A stretch of DNA of 64,000 bases, taken from assembly GCF_001684975.1 (NCBI RefSeq), contig NZ_MAYH01000012.1:718242-782241 (forward strand), given 5' to 3'. Each line of letters begins with the position of its first letter. Within the stretch, counting starts at the first letter, position 1. This DNA comes from Chryseobacterium artocarpi. Its GTDB lineage: Bacteria; Bacteroidota; Bacteroidia; Flavobacteriales; Weeksellaceae. The notes below the pieces were generated by a model. The model did no database searches and was not told where the DNA came from. It saw nothing but the letters and a program-made list of their open reading frames with translations. The position numbers and the translations under genes were made by a program. Below are positions 16,589 to 24,810 of this stretch, piece by piece.

Positions 16589-18016
16589 ATGATACGTATT
16601 TTTCTTTTAGCTTTACTATTTCTTTTAGTCTCCTGCGGACAGGATTCTCAAGAATTTGAAAAGTCTTTCGATGTTCCTCTGATGGAAAAGAATGAGGAAT
16701 TCCGAGTTTCAGGTGAATATGATTCTCTTGTAAGTCTTAATAAGAAATATTACGCAAAAGCAGATGAAATAGGATATGAAGAGGGTAAAGCGCTATGTTT
16801 TATTAATTTAGCAGTAGTGAACATCTCCCTGGAGAACTATGCAAAGTCTCATTTTTTCTTTAATGCTGCTAATAAAATCTTAGAAAATTCTAAAAATAAT
16901 CTCCATAAAGCAATATTTTACAGCAATTATGCGAAATTTAACTATGAATTGAGGAAATATGATAAGTGTTTAGAATACAATAATAAAGCAATAGATTTTA
17001 TTAAAAATGCTGGAGAAACTGATGCAAAACTGAAAAATAATATTCTTTTTAATATCTATCTTAAGCAGGGTGTTTTTTATAGTCAGAAAAAACAAAATGA
17101 TAAAGCTCTCGAATATTTTCATAAAGCTAGAAAACTCAACAATTCAGGATATGCAGATTGTGCCATAAGCGATTACATATATATGCATAAAAATATGGAT
17201 TCTGCTAAGAAGTATGTGACTATTGCCTATAATAAAGCGCTTGAAAGAGGAAAAGTAGATGGAATAGCACTTTATGCTAATACTATTATGGGTGAATATT
17301 ATATTGCTGATAAACAATATGATAGAGCTGAATTGGCATTGAAGAAAGCACTGGAGATTGATAGTCATACGAAGCGTATTTATGCTTATTACACCAAATA
17401 TATTTATAATGACTTGAGGACGGTATATGAAAATACTGGTGATAATGAACAAGCATATTATTATTTAAATGCTTATAATGAAGCAAATATCAAGAATAAT
17501 ACTGCTGCTTTAAAGACAATAAATCATGATATGGAATCTTTTATTGCGGAAACAGAAAAAGCAGCGGATAGTCATAAGAAGGATATACAATGGGTGATTC
17601 TGATATCTCTTGCTGTCTTTTTACTGTTGGTTTTATATTCATGGAGAATTATAAAGCTTTTAAGAGAGAGAAAAAATACACTTAGAACTGAATCTGAAAA
17701 GCTTAAAAGTAAGATGAATGATAAGAAGCAGGATGAGCTTATAGAGCTTGCCAGAAGTAATCACCCGGAGTTTTTGAACCTTTTTAAAGAAGCATATCCC
17801 GAATTTATCCAAAAACTTCTATATATCAATCCCGGGTTGGAAAATTCTGAACTGGCTTTTTGCGCTATGCTGAAACTCCATTTTACTTCTAAAGAGATTG
17901 CGAATTATACTCTTATTCAGCATAGAACTGTACAACAAAAGAAATACCGAATTAGGAAAAAACTCAATATCCCCACTGAAACGGATATTTACCAGTTTTT
18001 TGATGAGCTGGTTTAA
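16589..18016 (+). CDS. Membrane TPR protein with cytoplasmic LuxR-like HTH, paralogue 2
   Basis: This 475-residue protein has the same architecture as the upstream gene. A signal with lipobox-like 'LLFLLVSC' (Cys 16) precedes a TPR array (about 40-310), a membrane helix ('WVILISLAVFLLLVLYSW', about 335-352), a coiled coil and the C-terminal HTH ('LHFTSKEIANYTLIQHRTVQ'). The block starting at 'NPGLENSELAFCAMLKL' is nearly identical in both copies, while the TPR parts have diverged. That suggests a shared output and different inputs. It starts at an ATG 108 bases after paralogue 1. A hairpin follows the stop codon. Confidence 0.85.
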   Translation: MIRIFLLALLFLLVSCGQDSQEFEKSFDVPLMEKNEEFRVSGEYDSLVSLNKKYYAKADEIGYEEGKALCFINLAVVNISLENYAKSHFFFNAANKILENSKNNLHKAIFYSNYAKFNYELRKYDKCLEYNNKAIDFIKNAGETDAKLKNNILFNIYLKQGVFYSQKKQNDKALEYFHKARKLNNSGYADCAISDYIYMHKNMDSAKKYVTIAYNKALERGKVDGIALYANTIMGEYYIADKQYDRAELALKKALEIDSHTKRIYAYYTKYIYNDLRTVYENTGDNEQAYYYLNAYNEANIKNNTAALKTINHDMESFIAETEKAADSHKKDIQWVILISLAVFLLLVLYSWRIIKLLRERKNTLRTESEKLKSKMNDKKQDELIELARSNHPEFLNLFKEAYPEFIQKLLYINPGLENSELAFCAMLKLHFTSKEIANYTLIQHRTVQQKKYRIRKKLNIPTETDIYQFFDELV

Positions 18017-18027
18017 TTCAAAAAAAA

Positions 18028-18057
18028 CTGCCTGATACATCATATCAGACAGTGTTT
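18028..18057 (+). terminator. Probable terminator after the TPR/HTH pair
   Basis: ACTGCCTGATA pairs with TATCAGACAGT (11 bp, one C-A mismatch) around a 5-base loop. GTTTT follows, so the T tract is short. Confidence 0.6.
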
Positions 18058-18649
18058 TCGAAATTTTTTTTTCGCCACCTGAATTTCTTTAGTGGTCTCA
18101 TGTCAAATATGAAAATTTTTATCCAAAAGAAGAAAAAAAGCTATACTACACAAGTACTACATTTTGATTTTTTAAATGTAATTAATTGTTTTTCAATGTG
18201 TTTTATTTTTGATGGTTTTTTGAAAATTTTTCTACAACATGGTTGAATATTGATAAGATCCTTTACAATTTATTATTTAAGATCCAAAATTTTCTAATAT
18301 TATTTCTACATACAACCCCTTTACTTTTTATATACAATTTTTTTGTACACTATTTTATATGCTATCATAGATACTCTTATTTATTAAAATATAATTGATT
18401 TAATGAGCTGTAAATCATTAGTTTATTTTCATGTTGTATATGTGTAGTAGGAGATTTTTTTCTTTTTAAAACTTTAAAATATAGATTTGTATAACGGTTT
18501 TGATCAGGATATGGTTTATTATTTTCGTTGTTATTGAGTATTTGATGAAAAATAGTAAACTAATTAAGATAATAAAGAAACAACACAAATGAATCTCCAA
18601 AATCAGGATCTAAAGGGGAGAAATAGATTTATTTTTTTAGAGGGAAAGT
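18058..18649 (+). other. Long AT-rich intergenic region with candidate short transcript
   Basis: No ordinary gene is visible in this region of about 590 bp. A 64-codon frame at 18052-18246 looks like random AT-rich sequence. TAGATTTG at 18482-18489 fits the -7 consensus, but no TTG is well placed upstream. Two micro-ORFs follow: 18545-18592 (15 codons, starts MKNSKLIKII) and 18589-18651 (20 codons, starts MNLQNQDLKG). They overlap as ATGA, just ahead of a plus-strand terminator. A small RNA or peptide transcript is possible but unproven. Confidence 0.3.
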
Positions 18650-18678
18650 GACTGTCTCAAATTGAGGCAGTCTTTTTT
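18650..18678 (+). terminator. Plus-strand terminator with no assigned gene
   Basis: GACTGTCTCAA (18650-18660) pairs with TTGAGGCAGTC (18662-18672, one G-U) and is followed by TTTTTT. The T tract is on the plus strand only, so this does not serve the minus-strand monooxygenase gene that ends at 18680. It implies a plus-strand transcript in the region upstream. Confidence 0.75.
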
Positions 18679-18679
18679 A

Positions 18680-19843
18680 TTAAGATAATCTATGTCCATT
18701 GAAAAATTCCAACATTGTGGAGAGTGCTATATCAGAATGCATCCTCTCTCCATTTTCAAGAGATTCTTTTATTGCTTTTCCAGCTCGTTTGTGCATTTTA
18801 ATCTCATATTCGGAAATAGCTTCTTCTAACGTTTTGTAATGATAATCTGTTAAATGCTCACTTAATTCCAAAGCATCAAGCATTGCCATATTAGCCCCTT
18901 CACCAGCAAATGGAGGCATTACATGAGCTGCATCACCCATTAAGGTTATGTTGGGCTTTGTTTTCCAGCTTTGATCTAATGGCATAGCATAGATAGGGCG
19001 GGGAATGAAAGGAGTTGTAGCATTTTTAAAAAGTTCATGCCATATTTCATTCCAGTCCGAATATTCTGTTTTGAACCATTGAAAGATAGCTTTACTATCA
19101 GAGAAGTCTAGTCCGGAATTTATTGCCCAGTTTTCATCAGCTTTAAAACTAGCATAAAAGCCTAGATCTCCATTGCCTTTCTGCCCCATTAGTATATTTT
19201 GAGAGTTTCCGAAAGCCATTATTTTCCCCCCATTAATTAAAGTATTGATATTGGGAGCATATTCTTTTGAAACGATTCCTTCCAGCATAGTAATCCCTGA
19301 ATATATTGGTTGGATCTCTGTGAGATAAGAACGTATTCTAGAACGAGCTCCATCTGCGGCAATCACAAGGTCTGCATAAGACGATGTTCCGTTTTTAAAA
19401 TGAATCAGCCAACCTTCATTTTGTGATTCCATAGATATAAAATGGCTGTCCCAGACCACCGTTTCCGGTTGAAGAGATTCTAAAAGCATTTTTCTTAAAG
19501 GACCACGATCTATCTCCGGGCGGAAATGTTCTGCACCGAAATCTTCATCAGGTTTCGTTTCGTGATCACTGAACAGAATTTTAGCCTGTTTATCCATGAT
19601 AAGAGTTTTATCTGCTCCGGGACGGAATGTTTTCTTGAATTCTTCTAATAACCCTGCTTTACGTAAGGCAGCCAGTCCTGAGTCTTCATGCATATCAAGA
19701 GGAGAGCCTTGAACACGTGCATGTTCATTGAAATCTCTTTCATATACTTTTACTTCTGCGTTTTTGAGCTGTAAGAGTCTTGCAAGGGTAAGCCCGGCAG
19801 GTCCTCCACCAATGATTGCTATTGATTTGTTGTTTATCAGCAT
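18680..19843 (-). CDS. FAD-dependent monooxygenase, TetX-like
   Basis: This 387-residue group A flavin monooxygenase has a length close to TetX (about 388). The FAD-binding GGGPAG is at residues 12-17, and the second FAD motif 'GDAAHVMPPFAGEGANMAM' is near 302-320; the latter is almost as in TetX. The C-terminal helix of this enzyme type is present. From memory of TetX, its substrate-orienting His lies in 'ALHFGISF', and the matching segment here reads 'DLGFYASF'. That makes tetracycline inactivation doubtful. The enzyme should hydroxylate an aromatic or polyketide-like compound with NAD(P)H. It is downstream of an AraC regulator, 25 bases away, and probably co-transcribed. Confidence 0.87.
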   Translation of the reverse strand: MLINNKSIAIIGGGPAGLTLARLLQLKNAEVKVYERDFNEHARVQGSPLDMHEDSGLAALRKAGLLEEFKKTFRPGADKTLIMDKQAKILFSDHETKPDEDFGAEHFRPEIDRGPLRKMLLESLQPETVVWDSHFISMESQNEGWLIHFKNGTSSYADLVIAADGARSRIRSYLTEIQPIYSGITMLEGIVSKEYAPNINTLINGGKIMAFGNSQNILMGQKGNGDLGFYASFKADENWAINSGLDFSDSKAIFQWFKTEYSDWNEIWHELFKNATTPFIPRPIYAMPLDQSWKTKPNITLMGDAAHVMPPFAGEGANMAMLDALELSEHLTDYHYKTLEEAISEYEIKMHKRAGKAIKESLENGERMHSDIALSTMLEFFNGHRLS

Positions 19844-19868
19844 TTTATTTAAATTTTACAGGACAAAA

Positions 19869-20624
19869 TTACCTGCTTTTTAACACTGATAATAGTACAA
19901 ATCGGTCGTTTTTATTTTTTGATAGTTCTTTTGGAGCTACGCCGGAAAATTTCTTTACTTCTTTGATAAAATGATTCTGGTCTGTATAATTCAGCTCAGG
20001 AAATAGTTTTCCTTGTGCAATATGTTCCAGTGAAGCTCTGAAACGTAAAATGGTACAATAAGCTTTTAGTGATAGCCCCAGTTGTTTTGTGAAATAGCGA
20101 TTGATCTGTCTGCTGTTCCAGCCTGCACTTTCTGAAAGTTCTTTTACACTCATTTCGCCTTTTGAGGCATAAATAAGATCAAAAAGTTTTAATTTTCTTT
20201 CGTCTGTTTTTTCAGGGAGAAGGTCTTTTATTTTTTGTGTTGCTTTTAGACAGCATAATTCAAAGTTCTGTAAATCATCAACTTTAAAATTCCAAAAATC
20301 ATATGAAAGTTCCTTGGCTTTATTTAAAACATCAGCAATAGTTGTATTTAAAATATATTCAACAGCAATAGGTTTAAAGCTGATAACAAAAGCGGACGTT
20401 TGGGGAGGAATTTGTCGTTGTTCCGGATAGGTTTCAAGCCCGACAAGGGTAACATGAAAAGGTTCGGAAGGTGAATGCATGAAAAATAAGTCAATCCGTC
20501 CATCGGGAATGATAACTACTTCCTTACATTGTTCAGAATCATTATGGAAGGTGCCAAGATTTTCCACAAAGTCTGCAATACTATGATCCGGTTCAATGAA
20601 GTGAAACTGAAAATCATCATCCAT
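19869..20624 (-). CDS. AraC-family transcriptional regulator
   Basis: This 251-residue protein has an N-terminal domain (about 1-120, with 'VVIIPDGRIDLFFMHS') of the kind found in many Bacteroidota AraC proteins, thought to sense a ligand. The C-terminal HTH (about 145-240) includes 'MSVKELSESAGWNSRQINRY' and 'NYTDQNHFIKEVKKFSGVAP'. It lies directly upstream of the TetX-like monooxygenase on the same strand, so it probably regulates its own operon and that enzyme. A -7 box candidate is at 20664-20671. Confidence 0.88.
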   Translation of the reverse strand: MDDDFQFHFIEPDHSIADFVENLGTFHNDSEQCKEVVIIPDGRIDLFFMHSPSEPFHVTLVGLETYPEQRQIPPQTSAFVISFKPIAVEYILNTTIADVLNKAKELSYDFWNFKVDDLQNFELCCLKATQKIKDLLPEKTDERKLKLFDLIYASKGEMSVKELSESAGWNSRQINRYFTKQLGLSLKAYCTILRFRASLEHIAQGKLFPELNYTDQNHFIKEVKKFSGVAPKELSKNKNDRFVLLSVLKSR

Positions 20625-20663
20625 AACGAAAGAGAGTAATATTCTTTATAAATATTAAAAGTA

Positions 20664-20671
20664 CAAAAATA
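20664..20671 (-). promoter_or_regulatory. Candidate -7 box for the AraC/monooxygenase operon
   Basis: TATTTTTG on the minus strand fits TAnnTTTG, 40 bases before the regulator start. There is no TTG at the standard distance, so the assignment is weak. Confidence 0.3.
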
Positions 20672-20989
20672 GACCTAATCATTGATAGAATATTCTATAA
20701 ATTAGTCAAGCTAAAAACAATATTCTAAGAACATTAATGAAAAAATCTATGTTCTTTTTGATTTTCCGTCCTTTCATCAAATAAAAGCAATTTAATATCA
20801 ATCTCACTTTCAAAATTTTTGCCACGAATGAACGAATTTATTGTACATGAAGTATTAAAAACAGATCAAAAAAAATGTGAATTCGCGGCAATTAAAAAAA
20901 CAATTTTATAGCAGATAAAATCCTCGTGTGTTAAGACAAAACCACCTAAAAAAAATAACTGATTTGTGTTTATTAGCATTACATTTTAT
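20672..20989. other. Intergenic region with an imperfect terminal-inverted-repeat element
   Basis: No gene is seen. TTGCCACGAAT (20819-20829) and ATTCGCGGCAA (20881-20891) form an 11-bp inverted repeat with one mismatch, bounding a 73-bp AT-rich element. The left arm is the exact complement of an 11-mer at 5374-5384. Confidence 0.5.
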
Positions 20990-21031
20990 GTACAAAATAA
21001 AAGCCCGGGTTGTAAAAAAACTCCCCAGGCT
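20990..21031 (-). terminator. Terminator of the nickel-type uptake operon
   Basis: Read on the minus strand, AGCCTGGG pairs with CCCGGGCT (one G-T) around a 14-base loop and is followed by TTTATTTTG. It starts 21 bases after the stop codon of the receptor gene. Confidence 0.7.
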
Positions 21032-21052
21032 CTATCAAGATTAAAAATAAGT

Positions 21053-23488
21053 TTAAAAAGAATATCCCACAGAAACTGTTACATTTCTGGGAGCCCCTGG
21101 GAAGGCACGTGTATAATCGAATCCGCCCAGAAAATAGTATTTATCAAAAATATTATTGACGTTCACAGCCATTTTCATTTTTCCGATATGATAATAAACG
21201 GCAGCATTTACTGTGGTATAAGAGGGCCATTCTCCCCATAAGGCAGTTCCGTTACTGTCTTTCCCAATACTGTTATCCATACGTCTTGTATCTACATAAT
21301 ATACTCCGGCACCGAATCCTAGACCTTTTAAAGCTGAAGTGGAAAATACATATTTCAGCCACATACTTGCCATATTTTTTGGAGCTCCGGGTAATGCCTG
21401 TCCTACTTCAGAAGTGATAGAAGAGGATTTTACTTCCGTGTAATTGTATGTGTAATTTCCCATAATCTGGAACTCTTTGGTAAGCTGTCCTCGAATATCC
21501 AGTTCTACACCCTTTGATACTGCTTTTCCTGATTGTCTGTATACCGGAAAACCTGTTCTACTGATTTCACCCGTAGCAATCAGCATATTTTGGCGCTCAA
21601 TCTGGAAAAGGGATAAATCCACTTGTAATTGATTCTTGAAAAATCCGGTTTTAAGACCGGTTTCAACTTGAAAACTACGTTCTGCTTTAAAAGGTTTTTC
21701 TGCTCCGTAATCCTGATAATTCTGGATAAAATTTGCGCCTACTGGAGCAAATCCCTGAGAGTAACTTGCGAAGTAATTGATCTGATCATTGATCCGATAA
21801 GTTAGCCCAATACGTGGCAGCCATGCATTCTGAGTCGCGCTAAAACGATCTTTACCGCTTACTGTTTCGGAATAATAATGTTCATGACGCAATCCGACTA
21901 TCAGTTTTAATCTGTCGGCAAATGAGATTTGATCCTGTACATAAATTCCGGTTGTTTTATATGGGCTTAAAAAAGGATAATTTCCCTGTGGCAACCATAC
22001 ATAGTTACTCAGATCATGTGTGGTATAAGTAGGATTGTTAAGATCAAAGGTCAGAGGAACAATTTTTCCGTCTATCTTTTGTTGCCTTGCTTCACGTTGT
22101 TGATTATTACTGTCTCCTTCGTATTGAGCGTAATCTACTCCTGCTACAATATGGTTTTCTATTTTATGACCGGTAAGATCCCATTTTAGGTATACTACAG
22201 AATTATCCGTATAATCTTTTCCGTGACGGTCGAAGAAACGCATATTCATGATGGTATTCTTGGGAGCATCGGCGTAACTGTTCAGTGTTCTGTGTTCATT
22301 GACATCTTCCTGATAGATTGACTTCATATAGCTTGCATTCAAAGAAAGATTGTGCGTCAGGCGTTGGCTCAATCGAGCACTAAATGACAAGGTTTTGGTA
22401 TTATAAAAATCTGATGGCTGGCTTAAGGTAAAAGAGCGGTCTAATGCATAAAAATCATTGTTCCTCAAACCCATTCCACGGTCCAGATATCCATGAAACT
22501 GATCATATACAAGATCAATATCAACCTGAGTTCCATCAAAAGGTTTGAAGGTAAATGAAGGAGCAATCATAAAGTTTTTTTGCTGATTGACGTTTCGGAA
22601 GGTATTACTGTCTTCATATCCAGCATTTAAACGATAAAGGATTTTCTTTTCTTTATCCAGAGGTCCTGTGAGATCAATATTTGTACGGATGGTCTGGAAG
22701 CTCCCGACAGAGAAGTTAATGGAACCTTTTTGCTTGTCTAAAGGCTTTTTAGTCACCATATTAATTGTTCCTCCTGGTGTAACATCTCCAAATAATGAGG
22801 CTCCTGGACCTTTTAAAACAGAAACACTTTCCAGATTGATCGTTAAGGGTGAACGATAGTAACTGTTTCCATAGCTGTAACCTGAACGTAATCCGTTGAC
22901 AAGGCGTATTCCTGTTTCATAGCCACTTTTGAAACCTCTGATAATAAGGTCATCATAAGAAGATGCTGTAGTCACTCCGGCAAGATCCTGTGCGACTTCA
23001 CGGGTTGTGTAAGCCTGTTTGTCTTCCATAAATTCACTACTGACAATAGAAACGGATTGTGGCAGGTCTTTAAGATTACCGGAAAACTTTCCGCCTAATT
23101 CCAGATTATTGGTTAAATAAGAATTATTTCTGCGGGCCGTGATCAGAACTTCCTGAAGGTTGGTCTGGTGTTCAGCTAAGCGAATGATAATTCCGTTTTT
23201 ATCATTATAGGAAAGGGAATCCAGCGTAATATCTGAACTGGAATATCCTTTTGCATCCACTGTTAATTGTGCCGGATACTGAAAAAGAGCTTCAAACTGA
23301 AATTGCCCGTCCTTACTTGCTATGATAGAATTTCCGTGATTAATGGAAACGGTGGCATTGGAAATTATTTTACCTTCCTGATTCAGAATTTTTCCGAAAA
23401 TAGGATGAGTTTCCTGTGCTGATAAGGCAAAAGGAAGTAAGAGCATTATACCGTTGATGTATAATACTTTTTTGGTTATGTGCTTCAT
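21053..23488 (-). CDS. TonB-dependent outer-membrane receptor, siderophore-receptor type
   Basis: This 811-residue receptor has a signal peptide ending 'PFALSAQ', then a carboxypeptidase-regulatory-like beta domain (about 28-110). The plug domain follows, with 'LPQSVSIVSSEFMEDKQAYT' and 'VLKGPGASLFGDVTPGGTIN' (about 140-250), then a 22-strand barrel ending in a terminal Phe. By sequence type it is a TonB-dependent siderophore receptor. Its operon, however, also carries HypA, HypB and a UreE-like nickel chaperone with a binding-protein ABC importer. Nickel, or a nickel-metallophore complex, is therefore at least as likely a substrate as an iron siderophore. It is the last gene before the operon terminator. 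Confidence 0.88.
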   Translation of the reverse strand: MKHITKKVLYINGIMLLLPFALSAQETHPIFGKILNQEGKIISNATVSINHGNSIIASKDGQFQFEALFQYPAQLTVDAKGYSSSDITLDSLSYNDKNGIIIRLAEHQTNLQEVLITARRNNSYLTNNLELGGKFSGNLKDLPQSVSIVSSEFMEDKQAYTTREVAQDLAGVTTASSYDDLIIRGFKSGYETGIRLVNGLRSGYSYGNSYYRSPLTINLESVSVLKGPGASLFGDVTPGGTINMVTKKPLDKQKGSINFSVGSFQTIRTNIDLTGPLDKEKKILYRLNAGYEDSNTFRNVNQQKNFMIAPSFTFKPFDGTQVDIDLVYDQFHGYLDRGMGLRNNDFYALDRSFTLSQPSDFYNTKTLSFSARLSQRLTHNLSLNASYMKSIYQEDVNEHRTLNSYADAPKNTIMNMRFFDRHGKDYTDNSVVYLKWDLTGHKIENHIVAGVDYAQYEGDSNNQQREARQQKIDGKIVPLTFDLNNPTYTTHDLSNYVWLPQGNYPFLSPYKTTGIYVQDQISFADRLKLIVGLRHEHYYSETVSGKDRFSATQNAWLPRIGLTYRINDQINYFASYSQGFAPVGANFIQNYQDYGAEKPFKAERSFQVETGLKTGFFKNQLQVDLSLFQIERQNMLIATGEISRTGFPVYRQSGKAVSKGVELDIRGQLTKEFQIMGNYTYNYTEVKSSSITSEVGQALPGAPKNMASMWLKYVFSTSALKGLGFGAGVYYVDTRRMDNSIGKDSNGTALWGEWPSYTTVNAAVYYHIGKMKMAVNVNNIFDKYYFLGGFDYTRAFPGAPRNVTVSVGYSF

Positions 23489-23512
23489 TGTATCTTCTAC
23501 GCTTTGTATTGT

Positions 23513-24034
23513 TTATTGTTCTGCCGGAATGATAAGTTCCATATGCAGGGTTGGATATGTGCCTTCATAGCAGGATTTCAAAAGCTTAAATTCCTGTTTT
23601 AACCAATAATCATAGGCTCCCTGAAGAAAGGGATGAGTGTGAAGGTATAGTCGTTTTATATTTTTCTGTCGAGCTGTTTTTAATAATTCCTGAAAGAGCC
23701 GGGTAGCTATTCCGGTTCTTCTGTATTCTGGGTTGACGAATAATCTTGCCACTTCCACGGTCGTTTTTTCATCAATATCAAGGTGAGGGAAACGGTAGTC
23801 AAAAGGCATCATTCCGATAACGCCAATCAATGTATCATCTGTTGTTCGAGCCTGTAAAAAAGCACCGGTAGGAGCGTGGATGTAGTTTTGTTCAAAATTT
23901 ACCAGATCTTTTGGAACGATCAAAGGATCGAGTAGAGGGTATAGCTGGCGTCTGAATTCCATCACATAAGGAAGAACTTCAAAAACGTGATAGTCTTCTA
24001 CCATAGAAATCGTTATTTCTTCGTTGTTTTTCAT
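23513..24034 (-). CDS. GNAT-family N-acetyltransferase in metal-uptake operon
   Basis: This 173-residue protein has one GNAT domain. The acetyl-CoA-binding motif is 'ARLFVNPEYRRTGIATRLFQ' (R-x-x-G-x-A form, about 104-123), and motif B lies near 'KRLYLHTHPFLQGAYDYWLK'. It sits between the ABC ATPase (5-base gap) and the TonB receptor (24-base gap), so it is co-transcribed with the uptake system. It could modify the imported ligand or release the metal, or have an unrelated substrate. No biosynthetic genes for a metallophore are nearby. Confidence 0.85.
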   Translation of the reverse strand: MKNNEEITISMVEDYHVFEVLPYVMEFRRQLYPLLDPLIVPKDLVNFEQNYIHAPTGAFLQARTTDDTLIGVIGMMPFDYRFPHLDIDEKTTVEVARLFVNPEYRRTGIATRLFQELLKTARQKNIKRLYLHTHPFLQGAYDYWLKQEFKLLKSCYEGTYPTLHMELIIPAEQ

Positions 24035-24039
24035 ATATT

Positions 24040-24810
24040 TTATTTTAATTGAGGTGCAAACATGGGAGTTCCCTGATGATCTATAGCTAATAAAGGAACC
24101 TGATAAGTATCTTCGAGAAGTTGTTTCAGATCATTTTTTTCTAAAGACTGAACGGGGATCAATTCATTCTGATTCATCACAAAAAACTCATCTCCGAACT
24201 GAAAAGCAAGGTTGGGATCATGCATGACGCATAAAACTGTAGTTCCTTCATGAACCAATTGCCGGATGGCTTTCAAAACAGCAACCTGATAATGAAGATC
24301 AAGATGGTTGGTAGGTTCATCCAGCATGAGAATGTCTGGTTTCTGAACCAATACGCGACACAGCAGTACCAATTGACGTTCTCCCCCGGAAAGAGAAGTG
24401 TAAGGTTTATCTTTTAAATGAATCAAATTAAACTTCTGTAAAATAGCTTCTACTTCCTGATAATCTTTCTGTTGTGGTGAGAATTTTGAAAAAGAAGCCC
24501 GTCCGGTTAATATCACATCAAAAACCTTAAATGGAAAAGTAGTCTGATGAAACTGAGTTAAAAATCCAAGACGAACGGGAGAGGAAGAACCAATTTTGAT
24601 CTTTTTACGTTCTTTATCGGCAATCCATACACTGCCTTTGTAGTTTTTTTCAAGTCCGGCAATGATTTTAAATAAAGTCGATTTACCACTTCCATTTCTT
24701 CCCAGAATAACGGATAGTTTTCCTTTTGAAAATTTTGCATTTACATTTTTCAGGACCTGCTCTTTTCCATAATCAAAAGAAAGCTGTTCAATACTAATTA
24801 TTGTGTTCAT
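24040..24810 (-). CDS. ABC transporter ATP-binding protein (FecE/FhuC type)
   Basis: This 256-residue nucleotide-binding subunit has Walker A GRNGSGKST at 37-45, signature LSGGERQ near 139, Walker B 'DILMLDEPTNHLD' near 158-170, and a switch His in 'VMHDPNLAF'. The sequence is of the iron-chelate/B12/nickel importer class. It energises the FecCD-type permease encoded just upstream, whose stop codon it overlaps by 4 bases (ATGA type). Confidence 0.92.
   Translation of the reverse strand: MNTIISIEQLSFDYGKEQVLKNVNAKFSKGKLSVILGRNGSGKSTLFKIIAGLEKNYKGSVWIADKERKKIKIGSSSPVRLGFLTQFHQTTFPFKVFDVILTGRASFSKFSPQQKDYQEVEAILQKFNLIHLKDKPYTSLSGGERQLVLLCRVLVQKPDILMLDEPTNHLDLHYQVAVLKAIRQLVHEGTTVLCVMHDPNLAFQFGDEFFVMNQNELIPVQSLEKNDLKQLLEDTYQVPLLAIDHQGTPMFAPQLK

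Noticed and set aside
18052..18246. 64-codon plus-strand frame after the TPR/HTH pair
   Set aside because: It begins inside a probable terminator and reads as Phe/Lys-rich random AT sequence.
18680..19843. Calling the flavin monooxygenase a tetracycline-resistance gene tet(X)
   Set aside because: Overall similarity is at the family level, and a segment important for substrate placement in TetX is different here.
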